Below, piece after piece: positions 33,903 to 42,796 of a stretch of DNA of 46,880 bases. The notes under the pieces were generated by a model, which saw only the letters and a list, made by a program, of their open reading frames with translations, did no database searches and was not told the origin of the DNA. The position numbers and the translations under genes were made by a program. This stretch comes from JALFST01 sp022779285 (lineage in GTDB: Bacteria; Bacillota; Clostridia; Tissierellales; Peptoniphilaceae). The DNA is taken from assembly GCA_050313895.1 (NCBI GenBank), contig JBNPMI010000013.1; one strand, given 5' to 3'. Positions within the stretch are counted from its first letter, which is position 1, and every line of letters begins with the position of its first letter.

Positions 33903-35228
33903 TTAAATAACGCCTGTCATTGAAAGAATGATAGTAAGTATCGCGCCTACACCACCTGCGATTGTCGATGCCATACTTACAGATTTTATTCCTTGATTAA
34001 CATCCATATTGGACATGGTTACTGTGACCCAGAATCCACTAGAGTTTGCATGTTTAAACATTAAAGCACCCGTACCACACGCTAAGAATGCTGCTAAAGG
34101 CGTAATACCTAATGTTCCCAACATGGGTTGAACAAGTGCAGCTGCCGTCATAACACCCAGAGCATTCGAACCCGTAACAACGTGAATGAGTGCCGCAATA
34201 ATAATAGGAATTAATACACCGGGAAGTGGAGTTGCTGCCACCAGTTGGGCAATTGAGTCTGCAACACCAGAATTTTTTACAAAAGCCGCTAATGCTCCAC
34301 CCATGCCCGTCACAATGATTGGCATTGCTGCTTCTTTAATACCTAGATCAACCCAATCATTCAAAACTAATTTTGTTTTCCATTTTTCACCCGTTAAAAT
34401 CAACGAGAAAATACAACCTGTTAATAGTGCAGCTAAAGGAGAACCAATAAAGGCAAAGAAATTTGCTACCCCCGTTTCAGGAGCAATCATATTTATGCCC
34501 GTATTAACCATGATCAATAGCAATGGCACTAGGATTGGCATCAGTGAAAATATTAAAGAAGGTAAATTATTGGGATCAATCAATATGCCTGCATGCAGCT
34601 GTTCATCCGCTGGAGCTACATATTCTTTAATGTTCTTTGTATAAAGCGTAGCAACAATTACACATGGAATCGATATAATGAGTCCCCAAATTATGGCTTG
34701 ACCGATTGGTAATCCTAACAACCCAGCTGCAGAGACAGGGCCTGGTGTTGGTGGAACAAGAGACGCAGTAACTAAAGCACCTAAGTAGAGAGTCGAGCCT
34801 AGGCTCATCATTGATTTTTTAGTTTTAATAGCGATTGCAGAAACAATTGGAATCAATAAAATAACTACTGTATCCGCCCAAATGGCAATACCTAGAATAA
34901 AAGAACTGAAAGCGATAGCCCATTCGATATGGTTTTCGCCAAAAGCTCTTATAGCTGAAAGCGTTATTTTTTGAGCAGCACCCGTTTTTTCTAGAACAAT
35001 GCCAAGAACACATCCTAAGAATATAACAATGCCAATACTCTTAATCGTTCCAGAGAAGCCACTGTTAATCATATTTTCGATTTCGATCCATGGAGTTCGC
35101 AATCCAATGGCCAGTACGATTGATGCAATCAAAATACCCATTGCAGCATGAACTTTAAATCTAGAAATCAAAACTATCATCATAATAATGACGATTGCAA
35201 ATACGCCTAATATAAATCCAGTACTCAT
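33903..35228 (-). CDS. GntP-family permease
   Basis: 441 residues from the ATG at 35226-35228, which has GGAGG 5 bases upstream. A longer form would start inside that site. About 12 or more membrane segments are visible. Family-typical blocks are LVPPTPGPVSAAG, ALIHVVTGSNALGVMTAAALV and a C-terminal ACGTGALMFKHANSSGFW. GntP carriers import gluconate and related aldonates with protons. Here the cargo is probably a C4 or related sugar acid used by the kinase and aldolase encoded upstream. Third gene of the operon. Confidence 0.9.
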   Translation of the reverse strand: MSTGFILGVFAIVIIMMIVLISRFKVHAAMGILIASIVLAIGLRTPWIEIENMINSGFSGTIKSIGIVIFLGCVLGIVLEKTGAAQKITLSAIRAFGENHIEWAIAFSSFILGIAIWADTVVILLIPIVSAIAIKTKKSMMSLGSTLYLGALVTASLVPPTPGPVSAAGLLGLPIGQAIIWGLIISIPCVIVATLYTKNIKEYVAPADEQLHAGILIDPNNLPSLIFSLMPILVPLLLIMVNTGINMIAPETGVANFFAFIGSPLAALLTGCIFSLILTGEKWKTKLVLNDWVDLGIKEAAMPIIVTGMGGALAAFVKNSGVADSIAQLVAATPLPGVLIPIIIAALIHVVTGSNALGVMTAAALVQPMLGTLGITPLAAFLACGTGALMFKHANSSGFWVTVTMSNMDVNQGIKSVSMASTIAGGVGAILTIILSMTGVI

Positions 35229-35256
35229 TTCTTCCTCCATCAATAATTAATTTGTA

Positions 35257-35832
35257 CTACTGTCGACTCAACAACCATGCATTTTTTGATGCTTCTTCTA
35301 ACTCTTCCAACATATAAAATGCCTCTCTTATCGAACCTCCTCCCAAAATTACTCCATGGTTTTTCATCAAATAGGCCTTCGTATCTTTACTTACTGCTTT
35401 TTCAAAAGCGCTAAACAGCTCCATGCTCCCAGGCTGATAGTAATCAACCCAACCTATTTTACCGACCTTCATTTTTAGATAAGGAGTAGGTGTAGGAATG
35501 GAAACCGGAGATGAGGACAATACACACGACCAATATGTACTGAAGGTGCTATGCGTATGAATAACTGCTTGAATTGCGCTATTATTTTTATACATAGCTT
35601 TATGTAGTGGATATTCTTTGCTAGGCTCAACTCCATTCATTAATATATTATTTTTTATAATCGCAAAGTCTTTCTCTGAAAGCGTTCCAAAACATGTGCC
35701 AGTTCCAGAAATATAAATAGAATCTCCAACCCGGATGCTAATATTCGCCGTAGAGCCGCTTACCTTCCCACGTTCAAATAAGGTCTTAGCCACCCAAATA
35801 ACTTCTCTTAATGCTTTATCAGACAATTTCAT
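35257..35832 (-). CDS. Class II aldolase/adducin family protein, OtnC-like
   Basis: 191 residues. The zinc-binding HTHSTF (His of H-x-H) and a later His in MKNHGVILGG match the class II aldolase fold; substrate-loop residues are GSTANISIRV. OtnC proteins decarboxylate 3-oxo-tetronate 4-phosphate to dihydroxyacetone phosphate. The start overlaps the stop of the DUF1537 kinase by 4 bases, the usual OtnK-OtnC arrangement. It is slightly shorter than typical OtnC (about 210 residues). Fuculose-phosphate-type aldol cleavage is the alternative. Confidence 0.85.
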   Translation of the reverse strand: MKLSDKALREVIWVAKTLFERGKVSGSTANISIRVGDSIYISGTGTCFGTLSEKDFAIIKNNILMNGVEPSKEYPLHKAMYKNNSAIQAVIHTHSTFSTYWSCVLSSSPVSIPTPTPYLKMKVGKIGWVDYYQPGSMELFSAFEKAVSKDTKAYLMKNHGVILGGGSIREAFYMLEELEEASKNAWLLSRQ

Positions 35833-37064
35833 TTTCCTTTCATTAAATTAATAGCACGCTCAAAAAAATCTTTTTGACCAAAGTTGCCAGACTTCAAAAT
35901 AATTTGAATTTCCTCATGATCCACAGGTCTTAAAATCGGAACTCCAGGCGCAACATTCTTAGTAGCAATATATGCTTTAAAGGGTAAAGCTTGTATAACA
36001 GCGCCAGAAGTTTCGCCACCGGCTACAATAATTTTTTTCCCGCCTTGATTAATATATTTTGCTGCTAAGTCTGCAAAAGTCTCCTCTAGTTTTTTTGCTA
36101 CCTCACGAGCCTTCATATGTGTTTGCTGTCGTTCACTGTAAATCAAGGTTGAATCTGGGTTTTCTTGTACTTTCTTAAGTAATTGATCAGTGTAGTCACA
36201 AGACAAGCGATTTGTATCAATCAAGATCAAATTTCCCAAGTTCCGATAATCATCAATTTGACTTTTTGTTTGATTCGACAATGAGCCAGATAATATTAAC
36301 GCCTTGGAATTATCCTCCTTGGACTGGTATTCAATTTTTTTTGTCCCTTCGCCGTTTAAAGCTTTATACCAATCAAAAATCAACGCAGAGGATCCACTTA
36401 ATAGCTGCATTTTAGAGAAAAATTTCATTAGTTTTCGTCCATGTTGTTCCTCGTAATAGTCAGGAATAAGATAAAATTTTTCATCTCTAATGTATTGCTG
36501 CTTAAATTGCATTAAATCAAACTGCTGATGATAAAGCACTCGGTGGTTCAAAGAATAGCTCTTGTATTTTGATTGAGCATTCAATAACCGAACCAAATTA
36601 CTATCCTTCATAGGAGTAATAGGATGATTACGCATTGATCCTTCTTCCAGGAGTTTACCATCCGCAAATAGTAATCCATTAAACACTTCACGTTGATTTT
36701 GTGGCAAAGCTGGAGAAACAAGTGTGTACGTTAAATTCAGACGATCAAGTAAATAATCAAGGATAGGTCCAATATTACCTTCTGAAGTCGAGTCAAACGT
36801 AGAACAGTATTTATCGTAAAAGTGATCAACACCCATAGACTCCAACCAGTCAATGGCTTCCTTTACCTTTTCAATTGCTACATCTTTCGAGACACTTCGA
36901 ATTTTTAGGGCTATAACAATAACGTTTGCATCTGTGTCAATTTTTGTTTTAGGAACATCATTAATTAAAAGACATTTCGCCTCCATTAATAAAAAAGAGC
37001 ATACATCACTGGCACCAGTAAAATCATCTGCAATACATCCAATTCGTACATTTTTTTTCTTCAT
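35829..37064 (-). CDS. Four-carbon acid sugar kinase (DUF1537, OtnK-like)
   Basis: 411 residues. The N-terminal sugar-binding domain has IGCIADDFTGASDVCSFL and YDKYCSTFDSTSEGNIG. The C-terminal nucleotide-binding domain has VAGGETSGAVIQAL and KSGNFGQKDFF. These are diagnostic of DUF1537 kinases, which phosphorylate 3-oxo-tetronates or related acid sugars with ATP. First gene of a five-gene minus-strand operon with a consensus promoter. It is coupled by overlap to the OtnC-like gene. Substrate is inferred as an oxidised C4 acid (L-threonate or D-erythronate route). Confidence 0.9.
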   Translation of the reverse strand: MKKKNVRIGCIADDFTGASDVCSFLLMEAKCLLINDVPKTKIDTDANVIVIALKIRSVSKDVAIEKVKEAIDWLESMGVDHFYDKYCSTFDSTSEGNIGPILDYLLDRLNLTYTLVSPALPQNQREVFNGLLFADGKLLEEGSMRNHPITPMKDSNLVRLLNAQSKYKSYSLNHRVLYHQQFDLMQFKQQYIRDEKFYLIPDYYEEQHGRKLMKFFSKMQLLSGSSALIFDWYKALNGEGTKKIEYQSKEDNSKALILSGSLSNQTKSQIDDYRNLGNLILIDTNRLSCDYTDQLLKKVQENPDSTLIYSERQQTHMKAREVAKKLEETFADLAAKYINQGGKKIIVAGGETSGAVIQALPFKAYIATKNVAPGVPILRPVDHEEIQIILKSGNFGQKDFFERAINLMKGK

Positions 37065-37118
37065 ATCCTTACCTTAATCCGTCTCTACCATTAATGGTTC
37101 AGTCATAAATATACTTTG

Positions 37119-37158
37119 TGTATACATATATAATACATAGAAACGTTTGCAATGTCAA
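37119..37158 (-). promoter_or_regulatory. Acid-sugar operon promoter with GntR-type operator
   Basis: On the minus strand a perfect TTGACA (37153-37158) and TATTAT (37130-37135) are 17 bases apart. A palindromic TGTATACA (37119-37126) covers the expected transcription start, fitting FCD-type GntR repressors (core GT..AC). Between the boxes GAAACG/CGTTTGC gives a weak catabolite-response-like core. Confidence 0.7.
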
Positions 37159-37273
37159 ACTTTTTAATCAAAATGTGCGTTCTAATTGGAAACATATTTT
37201 AAATTGGTATCTATTGCGACTATATTTACCTAAATGACGATGTATAATAAGATAAAAGAACTGAGGAGGACTC

Positions 37274-37912
37274 ATGACAAGTGGTTTAAATATGAAAGAT
37301 ATTGCTTATAGCGTAATTAAAAACAAAATATTAACTAACGAGTTTATCTCTGGTCAATACCTAGAAGAAAAAATGCTTTGTGAACTTGTCGGTGTCAGCC
37401 GCACTCCAATTCGGGAAGCTGTCCGTCAATTAGAAGTGGAAGGTTTTTTACAAACTAAAATGAGTAAAGGGATTTTTGTAACTACTATTGGCGTAGAGGA
37501 AACCAAAGACTTATTTCAAGCCAGAATGCTGGTAGAGCCGATAGTCTTGGAACTAGCATGGACTTACTTAGAAATCCTACCCCTTGAAGAATTATGTCAA
37601 AAAACGCAAAGTGCAATTTTAATTGAGGACTTTCAAGAACTTAACGAACTTGACTATGAGTTTCATAACTATATCAACAGTCATTGCCCAAATAGCATTA
37701 TGATGAATATTGTAAACCAAATTCAGGATCAGTTTCAGCGTGTACGCACCTTAAATTATTACGATCATGATCGTATTCTTGGCGGTGCACATGAGCACAT
37801 TGCGTTGGTTCAAACATTTCGCGAAAATAATATAGAGAAGGCGAAAGATCTTTTATTACAACATATTCAAAATACGAAAAAATATTATTATATGAGTCTA
37901 ATGAATCAATAA
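37274..37912 (+). CDS. GntR/FCD-family repressor of the acid-sugar operon
   Basis: 212 residues; GAGGAGG is just upstream. The N-terminal winged helix (about 8-72) has the GntR signature LVGVSRTPIREAVRQLEVEGF. The C-terminal FCD domain (about 85-205) is helical, with the metal-ligand pattern DYEFHNYI, then GGAHEHIALVQTF. It likely binds the sugar acid or an intermediate and releases the operator in the divergent promoter region. A near-identical 87-base piece of this gene occurs near 23.3 kb. Confidence 0.9.
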   Translation: MTSGLNMKDIAYSVIKNKILTNEFISGQYLEEKMLCELVGVSRTPIREAVRQLEVEGFLQTKMSKGIFVTTIGVEETKDLFQARMLVEPIVLELAWTYLEILPLEELCQKTQSAILIEDFQELNELDYEFHNYINSHCPNSIMMNIVNQIQDQFQRVRTLNYYDHDRILGGAHEHIALVQTFRENNIEKAKDLLLQHIQNTKKYYYMSLMNQ

Positions 37913-38432
37913 AATTCTATCGTCAATGAATACACACAAATGAAAAGATCTGCTACCAAAGGATTAACCGATGTAATTTATCAAAGCATATGCGACACTA
38001 TTGGACAAAAAAAGAGGTGCTCTAATACAATGTAAATAACGGGTTGGAGTTTTTTAATAATTAAGATCACACAATCAGAGAAATCGTTTTGAACTTGTAG
38101 AAGAGCTCTTATTGAGCAGGTAAAGAAGAAAAGTATGTATTGAACTCAAAAATCCCGGAATAAGTGGTGTAGAATAAATTTCAAGCTACCAACGACTTCG
38201 CACTTTCCTTGTTCCAAGCGAATAGAACAAGCAACCTCGTTCTCCCTGTCAAGAGATGATCCCTATGATCACTTTTTGCCCTTGACAAGTCGAAAGAGAT
38301 TGCTTGTGTAAGTTTCGCCGATAAAAGGATGAATGTGTCAGATGCATCGGAAACTAAAGGTATAACTTCTATCTTGACAGTTAAGAGAGAACTGATCTCC
38401 ATTCATAAAAAGTTTTTCATCAACTTCAGAAA
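37913..38432. other. Gene-poor region with element-like repeat
   Basis: 37983-38034 is related to 20293-20345 (about 80% alike, ending in AGAGGTGC(A/T)CT and ATACAATGT). Frames at 38263-38432 (plus) and 38181-38402 (minus) read partly like protein but lack starts and known motifs. Probably residues of a decayed element. Confidence 0.4.
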
Positions 38433-39836
38433 TTAATACAAACCAACAATGTATGCGAGGATCATTATAATTGTTAAAACAACAATCCATGCTACTGAAA
38501 CTAAAACTCCAGCCTTTACCATATCACTCATCTTCCAATAACCATAGTTCTGAGTTGCCAATGGAATGGGATCCAATGGAATCAAGAATACACAAGAAAC
38601 TGTGAAACCTAATGGCAGGACTAGATAAATTGGATTGATTCCAATTTGTTGAGCTACTTGTGCAATGATCGGTACCATCAGCGCCACCATAGCTCCACCA
38701 ACGGGAAGCGGGATATGCGATAAAATTCCAACTACGATAACAATAAAAATAACCAGCAATGCGTTCATTCCGCCAAGATTTTGAGCAAGGAGATCGCCAA
38801 TCCACTTAGAAGCGCCGGTTGTCATCAATGTCATTGCTACAGCTGTTGCTCCACCTACGAGAAAAAGACCTTCCCAACCAACGAACGTACGAGCGTGAGA
38901 CCAATCAATCAAATCAATCCCCGTAAAAGCGAACACACCTGCAGCAATTGCAGCAACAAGAGTATTATCAATTTTTGTTACTGGCTGAGTAATCCAAAAT
39001 AAAACAGTGATTAAAAACACTACGATAAACTTCTTCTCAGGCGCCTTCAGTGCTCCCAAGTCACGCATACGTTCCTCAACATTTTCCGATCCACGAATAA
39101 TCGATACTTCCGGCGGAAATAGTAGTTGAATGATTTTCCATGCGATGAGCGTCAGAATCAGTGCTGTGGGAATTCCAAGCATTGACCACTGCCAAAAATT
39201 AATCATAACCCCAGTATGTTTAGCTAATAAATTGACCGTTAAAATGTTCAATCCACTTCCAACGGGAGTTCCAAATCCTCCAAGTGCAGCTGCGATTGGA
39301 ATTCCAATCATAACTGAGCGTCCAAAGTTAGACGTTCCTGGTTCCATATTGTTGTCCTTTAAAATCATATAGGCAATAGAAGCAAAAATGATCGCTGTAG
39401 GAATATCAACTAGGAACATCGAAATAACACAAGTGAAAAGCATGAAGCTTAATAAAACGCGATTGGGGCGATTGCCAAAGAGGAAGGACAGTTTTAACGA
39501 GACTCGTTCACCTACTCCACTGTGTGTAAAAGCTGCTGCAATAAGTTGCGCAGCAAACATAAATATAATCGTGGAGTTCATGAAATTTGCAAGCGCTTCG
39601 TTAACAGTGCTGATTCCCAATATGCCTACAAGCATTGGCAAGATTACACTTGCAATGGCCACCGGTATAACTTCTGTTGCCCATACAAGAACAGCGGTAA
39701 TCATCAGAGCAATCGCCTTTTTCCCTTCAAGCGTCAACCCTTCAGGTGTTGGAAAATTGACGATTGCAACATAAACAAGTATGCTTATGACCAAAAGTAC
39801 TAACTTTTTAATGTTAAAACCGTTTTTAGTTTTCAT
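38433..39836 (-). CDS. DASS (SLC13)-family organic anion transporter, atypical SNT motifs
   Basis: 467 residues with about 11-12 membrane segments. DASS family features are WATEVIPVAIASV near the N-terminus, GGFGTPVGSGLNIL, FVGWEGLFLVGGATAVA and a C-terminal half repeat. The Ser-Asn-Thr motifs that bind sodium and substrate in typical members are replaced: FLVDIPTAII at the first site and HIPLPVGGAMVAL at the second. Coupling ion and substrate may therefore differ, and an exchanger is possible. It is the last gene of the 2-oxoacid operon, 21 bases after buk, so it likely imports the organic acid or exports the product. Confidence 0.88.
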   Translation of the reverse strand: MKTKNGFNIKKLVLLVISILVYVAIVNFPTPEGLTLEGKKAIALMITAVLVWATEVIPVAIASVILPMLVGILGISTVNEALANFMNSTIIFMFAAQLIAAAFTHSGVGERVSLKLSFLFGNRPNRVLLSFMLFTCVISMFLVDIPTAIIFASIAYMILKDNNMEPGTSNFGRSVMIGIPIAAALGGFGTPVGSGLNILTVNLLAKHTGVMINFWQWSMLGIPTALILTLIAWKIIQLLFPPEVSIIRGSENVEERMRDLGALKAPEKKFIVVFLITVLFWITQPVTKIDNTLVAAIAAGVFAFTGIDLIDWSHARTFVGWEGLFLVGGATAVAMTLMTTGASKWIGDLLAQNLGGMNALLVIFIVIVVGILSHIPLPVGGAMVALMVPIIAQVAQQIGINPIYLVLPLGFTVSCVFLIPLDPIPLATQNYGYWKMSDMVKAGVLVSVAWIVVLTIIMILAYIVGLY

Positions 39837-39857
39837 TGCTCACCTCACTCAACTCTC

Positions 39858-40952
39858 TTATACGTGAATTTTTGTTTTGTCGTCATTTGGAATCAAAACT
39901 TTTGCCTTAATCTCTCCGTTTAACACCTCAAGTGCCCCATTTGCAAGCGATTGCATTTCGTTTTCGCCAGGATATACAACTATTTTCGCAATAAAGCTGC
40001 AACTCTCTTTAATTTTATCAACCACATAGTCCGAATAGGCAATCCCACCAGTAAGCAAAATGGCATCAACCTGGCCATGCAAGACTGTCGCCATACTGCC
40101 AATTTCCTTGCAAATCTGATAAATCATTGCATCCAATGCTTCTTGGACTTTTGGATCCGTCTTGCCTTTTTCAGTCAGTTCTTTAACATCTGAGGAGCCA
40201 GTATAAGCAACCAACCCCCCTTTACCTTGCAGCATCTTTCGAACTTCTTCATAGCTATATTTTCCTGAGAAACACAGGTCTACAAGTTGTCCAACTGGAA
40301 GCCCTCCTGACCGATCTGTCGAAAATGTACCATCACCTGTTAAGGCATTATCCCCATCAATCATTTTTCCATTGCGATGCGGTGCAACCGAGATTCCTCC
40401 GCCTAAATGAGCAACAATCAAATTGAGATCTTCATACGCTTTGCCAATATCTTTTGCATACCGTTTAGCGGTCGCCTTATGACTTAATGCATGAAAACTG
40501 CTCTTGCGATAAAATAAGGGATGTCCAGCATACTTTGCAAGCGGCTGAAATTCATCTGAAACAGGTGAGTCCACAATATATGCTGGAATATTTGTGCCTG
40601 AGACCAGCCGGCTTGCTAAGAGGGAGCCAAGATCTGCTGCATGCTGGCCAAATTTTCCGCTTCGTTGTTGGTCTAACATCGCTTGGTTAATGACATATGT
40701 CCCACTTTCGATAGCCTGTGTATGTCCTCCTCTACTAACCAACGCATCCATTTCAGACAGAGATAATGCGTGCGCTTTCATGAAATCTTGGATGGCTTTC
40801 AGGCGTAAAGCCTCTTGATCCCAAATTGTTTCATATTTAGACAACTCCTGTGCTGAGTGATTCACTGTTTCTTGATAAATCTTTGTTCCATCTTCAAAAT
40901 ATCCGATCTTGGTAGAAATCGAGCCCAGATTGAAAACTAAGATTTTTTTCAT
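39858..40952 (-). CDS. buk: Butyrate kinase (branched-chain fatty acid kinase)
   Basis: 364 residues. ASKHA-fold acid kinase: KILVFNLGSISTKIG at the N-terminus, FHALSHKATAKRYA, VAHLGGGISVAPHRNGKMID and ILLTGGIAYS near the C-terminus. It converts acyl-phosphate and ADP to the free acid and ATP (butyrate, isobutyrate, isovalerate or similar). The start overlaps the ptb stop by 1 base (TAATG) with AAGGAG upstream, giving tight coupling to the acyl-phosphate producer. Confidence 0.95.
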   Translation of the reverse strand: MKKILVFNLGSISTKIGYFEDGTKIYQETVNHSAQELSKYETIWDQEALRLKAIQDFMKAHALSLSEMDALVSRGGHTQAIESGTYVINQAMLDQQRSGKFGQHAADLGSLLASRLVSGTNIPAYIVDSPVSDEFQPLAKYAGHPLFYRKSSFHALSHKATAKRYAKDIGKAYEDLNLIVAHLGGGISVAPHRNGKMIDGDNALTGDGTFSTDRSGGLPVGQLVDLCFSGKYSYEEVRKMLQGKGGLVAYTGSSDVKELTEKGKTDPKVQEALDAMIYQICKEIGSMATVLHGQVDAILLTGGIAYSDYVVDKIKESCSFIAKIVVYPGENEMQSLANGALEVLNGEIKAKVLIPNDDKTKIHV

Positions 40953-41866
40953 TATGACTCCTTTTTTCCTGCTAAATAATTTGCCAAATGTATACTTAGC
41001 TCCTTGTTTTCTAATAATTCCGAGCGTGATGTCATAATAATTGGTACATCAAGCCCTCCTACTGCAGCCGCCATACTCTTGCCTCCATAAAAGGCAATGG
41101 ATTTACTTAGCACATTTCCAACCACTAAATTGGGCACTAGAAGAATATCCGCATCTCCTTGAATTTTACTTTGCAATTGTTTCTGTTGTGCTGCGTGTCG
41201 ACTAACTGCATTATCTAATGCCAAAGGGCCATCCACAACACAGCCTTTAATCTGTCCACGATCCGCCATTTTAGCTAATATGGCAGCTTCCAGCGTATCT
41301 GGCATATTGGGATTGACTACTTCAAGCGCAGAAATGACCGCCACTTTTGGTTTTTCAATCCCGAGACGATGTGCAAGCGCAACAGCATTTTCAATGATTT
41401 CCACCTTTTGATCCAAGGTTGGGGCAATCGAAATAGCACAGTCTGTAATGAGCTGCAGACCATCTCCATCAGGCTTTTCAACGACCGAAATCTGACTGAT
41501 TGTCTTTCCAATATTTAAACCTTTTTCCTTGTTCAATACCGCTCGAAGAAAAATGCTCGTATGAAGCATGCCCTTCATGAGCGTATCCACTTTCTCTTCC
41601 TTCACATAAGCAACCGCTCGATTTGCTGCCTCAGCCTGTTCCAACGACTCTTCAATCTCAACGCCTTCTCCCAATTCAATGTGATTGGTTTGAGCAATGT
41701 CTTCTATGGCTTTCGGATCACCCAATAATAAAAAATTAGCGCTCTTATCTTTTGATAAATGTGAGACAATTTGGAGGATTTCTGGATCTTCGGGTGTTAC
41801 AACAGCAACACGTTTTGCAGTATTGGATCGTATGTTCTCTAGTAATTCTTGAAAATTCGATACCAT
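40952..41866 (-). CDS. ptb: Phosphate butyryltransferase/phosphate acyltransferase
   Basis: 304 residues, PTA_PTB family (shorter than Pta). VAVVTPEDPEILQIV at the N-terminus, VDTLMKGMLHTSIFLRAVL, TDCAISIAPTLDQKVEI, VDGPLALDNAVS and ADILLVPNLVVGNVL match Ptb. It exchanges CoA for phosphate on an acyl-CoA, here supplied by the ferredoxin oxidoreductase encoded 9 bases upstream. AAGGAG precedes the ATG. Confidence 0.94.
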   Translation of the reverse strand: MVSNFQELLENIRSNTAKRVAVVTPEDPEILQIVSHLSKDKSANFLLLGDPKAIEDIAQTNHIELGEGVEIEESLEQAEAANRAVAYVKEEKVDTLMKGMLHTSIFLRAVLNKEKGLNIGKTISQISVVEKPDGDGLQLITDCAISIAPTLDQKVEIIENAVALAHRLGIEKPKVAVISALEVVNPNMPDTLEAAILAKMADRGQIKGCVVDGPLALDNAVSRHAAQQKQLQSKIQGDADILLVPNLVVGNVLSKSIAFYGGKSMAAAVGGLDVPIIMTSRSELLENKELSIHLANYLAGKKES

Positions 41867-41875
41867 AGTTGCTCC

Positions 41876-42781
41876 TTAATCGCGAGCTAACTTCTCAAGC
41901 AACGCCATTCGGCGATCTACTTCAGATTGCAACTCGTCAATCATTTCTTGCGTAAAGTGCTTAAACTTTGTTACGCCTTTAATATAGTCAGCAATTGGCA
42001 ATTTCTTACTCGATTTCTTCAGTATAAGTTTTCCATTTTCGTATTCCATCAGGGGGAATAGATTAGACTGCACCGCCCCACGTGAGTAATGAATTGCTAA
42101 ATTTTCTGCATAACCCCAACCCGTTGGGCAACCTGAAAATGCATGCAAGTAGGCAAAACCGCGCTTACTTGCTTCCAGTGCTTTCTCAATTTTATTCACC
42201 ATATCAGGCATATTTGAAGGAGAAATTGTCGCCATGTACTCCGGATTATGCATCATCACGATTAGCGGAAGGAATTTGGACGGCTGTGGTTTTCCTTTAA
42301 GGACCGAGCCAATCGGGGTGGTTGATGTTCTGGATCCATAGGACGTTGTCGAAGAACGCTGATATCCCGTATTCATATAGCCTTCATTGTCGTAGCAAAT
42401 ATAAAGGATTTTCTCACCACGTTCTGCTGCACCAGAAAGCGCTTGAAATCCTGCATCTGCTGTAGCTCCATCTCCAGCAAATGCAATAACATTTACATCA
42501 GGACGTCCCGCGTGTTCATACATACGACTGACACCTGCCGCCATGGAAGCTGGATTATCCAACAACGAAATCGTAACAGGAATTTTCATTCCGGTCTTAT
42601 CTTCAGAACCGATAACACCAGAACCTGCCATACATCCAGGCGGGATCATCATAACTGTATTCGGACCTGCAAGACGGATAACTCTGCGCAAAATCATCTC
42701 AGCGCCACACCCTTTGCAGGCAGACATTCCCTTGGTCATCAAATCATCTTGAGCAATAAATTTGTCAAGGTAGTTAGCCAT
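41876..42781 (-). CDS. 2-oxoacid:ferredoxin oxidoreductase beta subunit (TPP-binding)
   Basis: 301 residues, starting at the second of two ATGs, 5 bases after AGGAGG. Cysteines in SACKGCGAEM and a later Cys bind an Fe-S cluster. The thiamine pyrophosphate motif is GDGATADAGFQALSGAAERG followed by YDNEGYMNTGYQRS. It pairs with the alpha subunit to decarboxylate a 2-oxoacid and pass electrons to ferredoxin. POR/VOR type; sequence alone does not settle pyruvate against branched-chain substrate. The absence of Pta/AckA and the presence of Ptb/Buk argue for a C4-C5 acid. Confidence 0.92.
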   Translation of the reverse strand: MANYLDKFIAQDDLMTKGMSACKGCGAEMILRRVIRLAGPNTVMMIPPGCMAGSGVIGSEDKTGMKIPVTISLLDNPASMAAGVSRMYEHAGRPDVNVIAFAGDGATADAGFQALSGAAERGEKILYICYDNEGYMNTGYQRSSTTSYGSRTSTTPIGSVLKGKPQPSKFLPLIVMMHNPEYMATISPSNMPDMVNKIEKALEASKRGFAYLHAFSGCPTGWGYAENLAIHYSRGAVQSNLFPLMEYENGKLILKKSSKKLPIADYIKGVTKFKHFTQEMIDELQSEVDRRMALLEKLARD

Positions 42782-42796
42782 CATTTCCTCCTTATT

